Of a stretch of 64,000 nucleotides of DNA, positions 20,715 to 30,589 are shown piece by piece (within the stretch, counting starts at the first letter, position 1; each line of letters opens with the position of its first letter). The position numbers and the translations under genes are program-made. The stretch is from the NCBI GenBank assembly GCA_003415625.1, contig PYIU01000001.1, positions 4,960,746 through 5,024,745 of the forward strand. Reading direction: 5' to 3'. Under the pieces are notes generated by a model, which was not told where the DNA came from, made no database searches, and saw nothing but the letters and a program-made list of their open reading frames with translations. The stretch is from Aquanectria penicillioides (taxonomy: Eukaryota > Ascomycota > Sordariomycetes > Hypocreales > Nectriaceae).

Positions 20715-23131
20715 TCAACACCTCTCAAACACTCTGTACAAGCCTTTCAGACTGGCTACCTCAAGCACACCACTCTCCATGAGTGACTTTGTAGCCACCA
20801 GTCTGGCCTTGAACGCCGGGAAAAATACATTCTGTACCGCATATCGTACATGCTGTCGACGCACTCGAACCTCTTCGGAGATCTCCTCGGCGCGGAGACT
20901 CTCGTCATCGCCTGGTAACACAGGTAGCTGCTCAGGGACGTACATTGTCGCAAGCTCGCGAAGAAAGGACTCGAAACACCCCTTTTCGTCGCCCCAATCG
21001 ACGTTGGGTCCGAGGCGAAGGAGGAATTGCGGTAACTTGACAATGGGAGGGGTATACCCCTTTATCAGGAGTGGGATCGATATCAGTTCGCCTGCCGGAG
21101 AGATCTCCAGAGAAAAGTACTCGTGGAGCATTTCCCGGCGTTCTATGAGTTGGCTTGCCACTCGTTCAACGAGAGTCTCTACCTCAAAGTCCTCATCTGG
21201 TGAACAAACAGCTTTCTTTTCCAGCTCAGCTGCGATGCGGAGAAGCTCTCGTAGGTCAAGTGAAGGGTTGAAACGGATGCTGCCAAAATTTCCAAAGTCA
21301 TTTAGGCCAACCTGGTAACAGTATTCGAAACACGTATGCCCGTAGTCAACTAAATATAACTTGACACCTCCTTGTATTGCTGCCAAACGGCGTTGATCGT
21401 CAACCACTCCAACAAATGTATGAGTGGTAAATATCTCCGTCAGTTCGTCGTGCATTACTTCGCGAACCTCGGCTCGTAGCTCTTTGATACTATTGAGTCG
21501 ACAGACAACGTGATCTCGATCAATGGTTTCGTATTCAATCGGTTCAGGTACAGCCAGCGGTCGTTGTTCAGCACGGTCCGCAGAAGGCGATGATTGATTA
21601 GGCTCAGCCAGGGAAAACATAGACGTGATTTTTCGTTCAGCCGTGTCCGTTCGTACTAGCTCATTCGAGTTTCGCCTGATCTTTTTGGTCACAGGAGTTG
21701 CCCGAGCGGAAGCTCCATCATCATCGGCTCGACCAATGTCCGGAGCCTTCACTCCAGGTAAAAGGGTTTGCGTCATGAAGGTGCGGCTGGTATCCACAGC
21801 GGCTAATTTTGACTCGATGTGTTCACAAATTGCCTGGATGATTTCGTCTTCGTTCAAGAAATGGACCTCCCGCTTCGTTGGGTGAACGTTGACATCTACT
21901 CGAGCCGGATCGATCTCTAAACTGAGATAGATGAAAGGATGGCCCTGTTTCGGTAGAAAACTGGCATACATCTGCTCCATAGATTTCTTGATGTGGGTGG
22001 ATTCAACGCATCGGTGATTTATGAAGAGGAGCAGAGTTGTCTTTTTGACGGAATAATTGGCATTCGTTGCATAGCCTTCTGCCTTGAAGCCCCAACGATC
22101 CTCCGAGGTCTCAAATTTCATAAGCTCATTAGCAACACTGCTTCCGTGAATCTGACGAATACGCTCAATGATGGTAGCCTGAGCCTGGATGGCGAGAGTC
22201 GTGGACGATTCACCAGCCTTTTTGCATGTGAAACCAACTCCCGCACAGTGCACGGCATATCTTCCCACCATATCAATAATTTTGTTGAACTCGTCAGAAA
22301 AGGAGCGAAACGCCCTTCTTCGAGTAGGAGTATTGTAAAAAAGATCTTCAACCGTAATCTGGGTGCCTGGACGGCCAGCAACACCTCTGGGCTCGGCCGA
22401 CTGACCGGGCTTTGGGGGTGCAAGCTTCCCATCTAGGTATGTGGCACGCCAGGCGAGATCAGAGTTCTTGGTCTTGGTGGTTACAGTCAAATGTGCAATG
22501 TGGCTGATGCTGGCCAAGGCCTCGCCTCGAAATCCGTATGTAGCGATGGAGGCGAGGTCCTCAAATGATGAGATTTTAGAGGTGGTATGGCGCTCGCATA
22601 GAATAGGGAGGTCCTCTTTCTGAGAGCCAGTCAGCCTCGGGCAAAGAAAGGGAAAGAGAGGGAGAGGAGAAGAGGACAAAGGGGGAGGGTGTGATCCTAC
22701 CTGGATGCCGCATCCGTTGTCTGTGATCTGGAGAAGCTTGAGCCCGCCGTCCTTCGCAATGATCTCCAGGGACGTGGACCCCGCGTCAACGGCATTCTCC
22801 ATTAATTCCTTGAGAGCATGGACTGGCGCAACAATAATTTCACCGGCTGCTATTTTATTCACTACGCCTGGGTCGAGGGCCTACAACTCGGAGCGGTTAG
22901 TCGAATGACGAGTAAGATGAGGCGGGGACCTAGGTGTAGGTGCATGGAGGCGGGTTGGCCAAATGGTCAGTTCTTGCTTGCCTTAATTCTGCGGGTAGGG
23001 CGAGATTCTTTGGGTTCGCCGTCGGCCTTCCTCTTGACACCAGTGCTGGGTGCCTGCGCATCGAGATGCACTTCACTCGGGACGTCGACGTCGACATTGA
23101 TGTCCATATCAAGGTCCATGGTCTCGGTCAT
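20715..23131 (-). CDS. MLH1: DNA mismatch repair protein MLH1
   Basis: MLH1 is the MutL-alpha subunit, which partners PMS1 and MLH3 in post-replicative mismatch repair and crossover formation. Three exons are modelled: 23131-22982, 22880-22701 and 22619-20715, giving 744 residues. The GHKL ATPase motifs are intact: ELMENAVDAG, ITDNGCGIQ, TYGFRGEALASI, then GTQITVEDLFYNTP and RVDVNVHPTKREVHF. The protein ends exactly in FERC, the conserved MLH1 terminus. A family-atypical N-terminal extension of about 50 residues is acidic (MDLDMDINVDVDV) and then basic (KRKADGEPKE), possibly a nuclear signal. Intron 1 (22881-22981) has the consensus GC donor AAG|GCAAGC and rebuilds RRIKALDPGVVNKIAAGE. The ATG at 23131 has the context GCCGCCATGACC. 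Confidence 0.97.
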
Positions 23132-25513
23132 GGCGGCGACCACCGGTGCCGAGCGTTCCCGAACCACTTGCCTCACTTTTGATGGGCCCCTTGTAGTCGT
23201 GAATGAGGGGTCAGATAGACATGTGGTGGTTGTGAGGCGGGACTGGGTTTGTCAATGCAAGACACCACGGAGAGCGATGATTGATGGCAGCAAGCGCGGA
23301 GCGTCTGACATGCCCAGCGTCTCACTGGACCTGATTAGCCGAGAAAGCCAGACAACACACGTTTTCGTTGCACAAACCAATGAAGAAGATGCGGGAGGAA
23401 TCCTGGTGCACCGTGGGGCTGTCGATGATGCCGTCGCTGTATGGACAACAAAGTCCACGGCCCCTGGCGCCTAGTTTCCTAGGAGCCAATGGTCCGCGAA
23501 GTTTGCGCGGACGCACGTGATGAGGCATGCACCTAGGCCAAGTGCTGCCCTGTGAATCCACCGCAACCTCAGACGAACTATGACGTTTTGATTGTGGGCA
23601 TGAACATCTTCGCCCGCCCACTTGACCCGGCCTCCATGCACCTCACCAAGCGGGTTGATAGATGAGAGTGGCGGAGCGTGGAGGCATGAGACGGCAGGCG
23701 ACCACTGGGTCTGTGCTGTGCATTTAGTGCAGTGCAGTTGACATTGCCTACCATGTGGGCACACATGGGAGCCATTATAGTGGCAAAGACCAACCATTTC
23801 ACACAGCCTCACTCCCCTTGTGGTTATCAACCCATCTAAGTAGCACAGTTGGATCAATATATCAACCGATATAGTTCTTCCCTTTTCTTTTAGCCTTTTG
23901 TATTTCCCGCACCTTCGGCTAAAAAATTCAGACATCTCCCCTGTGTCAGTGCTTCGGTCGAGTTTTGCACTCACGGGTCCCGTCAACAAGTCTCCCCATC
24001 GCTGATTTTGTCTGTTTCAACCCGGTTGCATATCTCCATCTGGCAGAGACAACCTAACCGCATCAGCAACACCGACGCCTCACTGTAACAAGCCAGTTCT
24101 TGGTGAGCGAAAAACAACCATCCGCGGGTCGGGAACACCGCCGTGGTGGTCGCCACCGCAGACGTCGCATTCTTATTGTTGTTGTTGTTGTCTCTCCGTC
24201 ACGCTCTATACACTTGCTGTGTGCCAATGACGTTTGACATCTTCGCGCCTCTCTTTCAACTTCCCGACTCTCTAATCCCCGTAAAAACTCGTACCATTTA
24301 TTATCAGCGTATCCACACGCCCTCCAAGGCTGGCGAGTACCAGCTTCGAAGGCAAGTCATCCCTAGCATCGTGGCGCCCAACGCCAATTCTCGGGTATCT
24401 CCTGGGCTTTCATTGTCAACCCCCTTTCTCTCTACAAGTGACGTGGGAAGAGAGAAATGAACCTGAAGGTGGGTTTCGTCATCCCTAGGGTAATGGGGGT
24501 GCTGAAAAGCAGCAATGCATCGCACCTTGGCCCCCAATATCCCCGCTGTTCAGCCTTGGCTCAGGTGCCTGCTGAGTGGCTTTACGACACCCGTCAGCCC
24601 CTTGCAAGCAGCGATGAAGAGACCCGGTTTCCCTTCAGGCAACAGGGGATTGACCAACAACATAGGCGAACAGGTGGGATGAGATCTAAGGTTCTGAGTG
24701 GCAAGGGTGATATGTCTAAGACCAGGGGAGAGGCCTCCGTGACTCGCCTGGAGTTGGCGGCTTTTTCTAGTTCGCGGGTGCCGTGACCTTCCGGGGTGTT
24801 GAGTTGAATGAATGACTTGTCATCTTGGGCGGCTGTTGACTCGCTGGCAAGGCAAAGCGCTATGCTACGAGCGAGTGCCGAGAGCATTGAGCAATACCTC
24901 GCCTAAATGCGGCAATACCCCTGGACTTCCAATGGCAAACTACTCTTTCCTCCTATGTACGCATCCCCATCTGCTCAAGAACCTGGCAGTGGGCTATTCC
25001 ACTTTCATCCTCGTGAATGCAGGCAATAACAAGCGCTGAGCCACCGCTGCGGCCGGGCGCCAATACTGAAGACCATCGCCCAGCCTAACTCACTTGTTCC
25101 GGAAACCACTATTTTTGCCAACCACATGCACCACTGGTACACACACCTCTTTTCGTCCTCAGCCCCTGGGGCTGACTTGAGGCTGACACGCTATCACCCA
25201 ACAGCATAATACACATCTCTTGCACCCATCCAAACGCCGTGGTTGATGCATCTCTGCAGACGCCAGTGCAAGTGTAAAGCCTTGGCCATCATGGAGGCCC
25301 AGGGTTGGATACGCTAGATGCAAGTGTCGGATGCCCTGCTTTGCAGCCGGAGATCAGGGACAGCAGCAATGTCAGGAACGCCAGGTCAAATGCAAATAAT
25401 ATGCGCCCTGATCCAGCTGGCTGCAGCCCCAGCTTGCGAATCGGTTTGTGAATATAAGTTATCCATGCCGCACTGCCCTTGTGTTAATACTACCCTCGGT
25501 TCCTCATACACTC
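23132..25513. other. 2.4-kb intergenic region between MLH1 and a hypothetical gene
   Basis: Several ORFs of up to 172 codons occur on both strands, but none shows a domain, codon regularity or splice-supported extension. A short GTT repeat lies near 24176-24190. I see no RNA gene. Confidence 0.35.
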
Positions 25514-26271
25514 ATGGATCAACAAGAACACAATTCTTCCTTGCAACCACCCATGTCTATCTCCCAATCTGAGGAGCAAGACTCAATGCGAGCTCAAGCA
25601 AGTATGACCGGAAGGGCCAACACCACGACTGTTCCAGAGTCGGCCACAGAGTAAGTGCCCAACTTCTATCCCTTCTTCTTGTTCTTGACCTCACGCCATG
25701 ACTATCACCAGTCATGCACACTCTTTCCTCCCTGTCTCGATTTTGTTGACCTGCGCTGATCGGAACCCCTTGTCTGGTATGTAGTGCCGCCGAACGCCGA
25801 CAATCCATTGAACCCATGACTATAGACGTACATGGCGCTGCCGAGACGCCTCGTAACACCACCCCGCCCCCATTGGACGCTCGAAACTCTCATCCTACCT
25901 CATCACCGGCCCGAGTCACTGGCAGGATCGTTGGGATAACGCCACAAAGAGGCTATTCGACCGAGCGGGCTCTCGAGGCTAACAGGGAAGGGCCGCCAGG
26001 GGAACGATCAAGAGATGAGATACTGCGCGGAATCGGCAATTCTTTCAATCCTGCCCAATCTGCTTCTGATGCCAATGCAACCCCGAGCTCCCATGAAAAC
26101 CCATCAGAAGCGGCGACAGGAAACGTCGAAGAGCTCGCAAAGGTCATCGAAGACATGCACCAAGAAAACATGGACCGCAGGAGAAACAGGAGACGCCTCA
26201 ATCAACGACGTCAGAAACGGGCCACCAATGGCCGCCACAGCCATGTAAACGACCCGTCTGAGAAACGGTGA
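25514..26271 (+). CDS. Hypothetical basic, low-complexity protein (207 aa)
   Basis: I do not recognise this protein. Exons 25514-25650 and 25785-26271 join in frame through a 134-nt intron (donor GTAAGT, acceptor TATGTAG). Residues 1-130 are polar and probably disordered, rich in Ser, Thr, Pro and Gln. A block RVTGRIVGITPQRGYSTERA looks more ordered. The C-terminus has a short amphipathic stretch (VEELAKVIEDMHQENMD) running into a strongly basic tail (RRRNRRRLNQRRQKRATNGR) that could bind nucleic acid or act as a nuclear signal. Support is the spliced continuity and the first ATG at 25514. The gene could still be species-restricted or mis-modelled. Confidence 0.55.
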
Positions 26272-28270
26272 TAAAAAAAAACAGATTGAAACAGGGAAAG
26301 GATTTTGTGGGCGATGGCGGCGGAGTGCTTTTGATTTCGAGGCATGAGGCGTTTGTAAAAGATGGGACGATGAGTTTGCTATTGTGAATACCCTGGCGAG
26401 GTTGTTTTGCTTTTCTGTTCTGTTTGGGTTTTGGTGTCGATTTCTTGCTTTGTTGACGTTGACGGCTGTGGCAACTGCCACTCCCGCATGCCACTGGAGC
26501 AATAGTAGAGTTTCTGGACAACAATGTGGACAGGGGGAAGCCAAAACGTGCCGCCTTGCGTGTCGCGACAGTTGAGAATACCAGACAGTGCTTCTAGATG
26601 AATTATATTTCCTTCTCTTTCTTTGTTTCTTTCTTTTTCTTTCTTTTTTTCCCCCTTCTCTTTTTGGCTTTTTCCTTCCTCGCCGACTGCTTCGTATCCA
26701 ATCCAATCCAATCCAATCAATCTGGACAGCACACGCATACATGAATCTCGCAGCGACATAGCTTCGTCATCCAATAAATCAGCCTAACAGCAAACTATAT
26801 TATCCATTCCCTACACATTATGTAGATCGGCCTGCCAGACCGAGAGGCGAAGCGGGCGGTACCACGGCGGCCCCAAGGGCCCCTCACCCCCCCCCCCCCC
26901 CCTAGCACCGCAAATCGGGTACCTCACTACCTACCTAGCTAGGACACATCGGAGAATAATTGGATGCCACCACAGAGCACACGCAGCTCAAACCATCCCT
27001 GACCTTGAAGGCCTAGCACCAGCCGTGCCAGCCCATGGCATTCCATTTCATGCCTGGCGTGCATACGATTTGGGGCGCTTCTGCTTGGGAAGCAATAGGC
27101 AATGAGCGTACTGAACGCAAGTCCTCCCATGGTATCACAAGGACGGCACAGCACATCACACCAGCACGGCACGAATCCCCTTTCTTTCCCCTTCCTTTTT
27201 TCTTCTGGTCTCCCTCCTCCACCCGTGTTATTTCTATTTCCTCTTCCATTTATTCGCGTCGCCACCTCTCGGATATTCAGTGTCGCCTCTCCGCCATTAC
27301 CGCTGGTGGGACGAGCACGTGGGACGGCTCCGGGGCCGCTTTGTCAATCCACTTCCAAAGCGAGATAGCACCCTCTCCTCCATCCCGCCCCCCCCCCCCC
27401 CCCCAAGAAAAAAAAACACATAACCTCTCCCTCCCTACATACTGGACGACCTTCGTCATCAATCTTGCTCACCATGTGCCAGAGGTTATATCGTTTATGA
27501 ATCGCATTATACATTTGGATGCGGTATCTCTCCTAGCTTCCATGACACCTACTTGCCCAACACATTTTTGGGCCTCCTTGTACGCGGCCACCCCCCCCCT
27601 CCCCCCCCTTGGTCGACCGATCGCTCCTCCAGACATCTCTCGTCGTGTCCTTCCTCCTCTGTATTCTCATTTCCTGTCTTGTCTCGTATTAACCATTGCC
27701 GCGGCGTCTTTTGTTCTGTTGTATCCATATTCTCGTCCGCTGTACCTCAACATATCATCCATCTGGCTGGGCCAACAGAGCCTGCGTTGCATTTGGCCCA
27801 TCCCTCAACGTCTCTTCACACCGCGCTGTCCAACTCCGGCATCTGATCGGCGCTAAGCCACGCATTATCGTACAGATCCGTCCATTTTCGAAGATGCGGA
27901 TCGAATCCTACCACCTGTCCGGTCCGGCCCTTTAAAAGAAGCATCCGCGGCCACCTCCTCGACCAACGCCGTCGGCTGACATGCACCCAATGGTATCTTC
28001 CCGACAACAATCCTTCCCCCATTACCATCCCCCCTTCACCCCCACCTAGGGTTGGCATATATACCATGTTATGCCTCCCTGGGAGGGTTATTATATAAGC
28101 ATTATGTTAAGAAAAGGACGCGCAATTCAGCGAAAACAACAAAAATGGCAAAAATAAATGACGAATCAGGTGCTTTTCCCCTATAAGGATAAGCCTTCTC
28201 GTCCAAAATGTGGGGTTGCTATCGTTGCCCATCACGGCATAGAGAGCCTGGAAATTAGATGACCGCGGTA
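26272..28270. other. Convergent 2-kb region with long C and pyrimidine tracts, no supportable gene
   Basis: This region carries runs of 16 C (26887-26902) and 17 C (27388-27404), other C-rich runs near 27592-27610, and polypyrimidine stretches. The 273-codon + frame at 27035-27856 runs through these homopolymers and looks like chance. TACCTACCTAGCTAGG lies at about 26929-26942. Both flanking genes point into it, so it probably contains two 3' UTRs. Confidence 0.35.
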
Positions 28271-30589
28271 CTATCGCGGCCGCCCTGGTACATCCGGTCT
28301 CTCAATCAGCCCCCCAATATCGACTCTTCCTTGTCGTTCCTCGCGAGACCAATTCTGCTCCCCGGGAAGGTTATTTTGATCTGGCTGTGCCCGAATGGGT
28401 GGCAACTGGAATGATGGTTGTGGACGGGGTTGAATCGGCGCCGTCAGCTCGCTCCGGGGAATGTGATATGACTGGGGGCCGGGGTATTCCTGACGGCTTG
28501 GTGAAGCAGCATATGATGGCCCTCCGGGGCCTGGAGTCGGGGGGAGCTGCCCTGGCGGACCAGGAGGTCGGGATCCAAGCGGGCCCTCACTGAACCTCTG
28601 TCGCGTGGGATCGAAGGTTGCTGCCACAGGCGTCCGAGGGCCGTAACCCGGTTGGGGCTGTTGCGGTGGCACGTTGTATCCTTGAGTCGCATCGCGAGAA
28701 AGGGGCGAGGGAACCGGTGGGTAGGGGTGACGTGCTGGAAGGTTCAACACCAAAACCACAAAGTAGATTGAACCTTCTTTAGCAAGACCGAGTCGCACAG
28801 GATACGGCCGAACCTGTCCATCGAACGTCCTAAACGTTAGGTATTCTTGTCGGTCAAGGTGAAAACGGCCAATTTCTTCTGCGCTGAATCCGAGGCCCTG
28901 CATGATATGATCGAGGCTGGCTAAGATCGGAGGGAGATAGTTCGGCTCTTTTCTTGTTTGTTCCTCAAGAAGCTGGCTTCGAATTGCCAACACCTTCTCT
29001 CGCTCCACTGGTACCACGATGTCGCTGAGGTTCCTCCCTTCCATGTTCGCACCGCCGATTGCTTCTACAAACACGGGAGAAACTTTGGCGAACTCCAGCT
29101 TCATGTTCAAATAGGCCACGGGTTCTGGAGCCCGGGCTGCAATCGAGGGTGGTGCATACACAGTCGCATCTGCAGTTGGTGCTCGTTCTAGGTATCGAGG
29201 AGGCATTTGTTCGCTTTACCGCATTAGCAGTTGATTCAAACGCTTACACGGGACAGTTCTCTCTACCCTGGTCCCATTGGACTACCGGATGGGTATATGC
29301 TCAATGGTCGTCTTGTGGCTGCATCTTGGGGTTGTGAAAATCGCGATGGGTCATATCGAGTATCTCGGTCGTCTCGAAGCCGAGGACGGCCACGTTTCTT
29401 GTGTTGGACATCGACGCAGGAGTCCTCTTTCCCGTTTGTGATGCACCTGGAACAAGGTCGTTGGGCTACATACTAGTTAGCGGGAGTCTCCAACAGAATG
29501 CGTGGCCCTCGTGGTCAGTCGCAGCGCTTGCTGCTCAAACTATTTCTAGTTGAGCTCTCTAGCACCGACTGTCTTCTTGCTACTAGCACACTTGATGTGA
29601 TGCCGGCATCCTCCTCTTTCTTCCGCAACAATTCCGGTTTGATTTTCCCACCCAAGTCAAGGCTTATTTATACTTGAAAGAAAAAAAAGTCGTGTCAGAC
29701 TAGGAAGATTTCTTCGTCGACAAAACAGAGGCAACTGTTTGACTGAATGCTTTCGGCGTTCCGTCACTTCCATCGTCTCTGCTTTCAGCACGAGTTTCGA
29801 ATACATTGCTCGAGACACATTTAGTGGTCTGGAAAGCCTTGACCTGAGCAACTTTTGTGGGAAGGTCTGTCGCAAGAAATCGAGAATCCAAGGAAGCAAT
29901 ATAGATACGTACCGTCACATCTATTTGTCCTGTCAGTCGCTCTGTACATAATGCTGCCCCGTACAATAAGTCCTCTTACCTAAGATGGGCCCTTTTGCAA
30001 GGCACGCAAGCAGATGCCACATGGCCCTTGGTCTTCCTCTGCGATTTGGGAGATGTCATCTGCTGGGTCTCGGTAGCAGTAGGGCGGCCAGAAGCAGGAT
30101 AAGGTGCTGCGATACTGGGACCAGTTGGGGGAAGATAAGCCGGCTGTTGCGGCATCCCTGGAACTCCAGGTTGCGGATAGGGGCCAGGCCGGGCTAAGGT
30201 GTCCTCGGGGCGGCGATACGGGTAGGGCATTGCTTCCGGCTGTTCTTGGTGATACAGCCTAGGCAACGGGGGCGGCATGTTGGGCGGTCCTCGGGGATCG
30301 ATTGGAGACTGTTGATTCGGGCTTCCACGATATGCATCTTGTGGATTAACCGCTGGAAAGCCACCTAGCGCCTGACCACGTTCGCGGGCCTCTTGGAACG
30401 GTTTCGGGGGAGGGGCGGAGACCCTGACATGGGCGGAGAAGGATATGCCCGAGATCGAGCAGAGTCGTCAAACTCTGCCCTCTTGGGTGCCCAAGTCAGA
30501 TCCAAGGCGATTCGCGCCAGATCTGAGATGCCTCGGCGCTGGCCGAGCGGAACAGACGGTACGTCGACGGGAAGGCTTCTGGGGTGCAT
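28271..30589 (-). CDS. Zn2Cys6 transcription factor with PAS-like domain, containing an 8-nt micro-exon and a one-base frameshift
   Basis: This is a fungal binuclear-cluster regulator. Exons: 30589-29980, 29920-29913 (8 nt), 29465-29267 and 29213-28271. The zinc cluster reads CVPCKRAHLR then C, DAQRP, CSRC, ITNGKEDSC: spacing C-x2-C-x6-C-x5-C-x2-C-x8-C. Its third Cys comes from the micro-exon (ATGTGACG). The linker HKKRGRPRLRDDR is typical. A PAS-like fold follows (PVAYLNMKLEFAKVSPVFVEAIGG to SIYFVVLVLN), then a Pro/Gln/Gly-rich tail. The N-terminal exon changes frame inside a C5 run (plus-strand G at 30406-30410): MSGSPPLP continues as PKPFQEARERGQALGGFP only if one C is added, giving 586 residues. 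A CTAAC...TAGCAG 3' splice-like site 17 bases before the ATG suggests an upstream exon, possibly coding. The target genes are unknown. Confidence 0.82.

Noticed and set aside
27035..27856. 273-codon + strand ORF in the convergent region
   Set aside because: It crosses a 17-C run, an A-run and further C-rich runs, translates to Pro/Ser-rich irregular sequence, and has no domain or splice partner. A one-base change in any homopolymer would close it.
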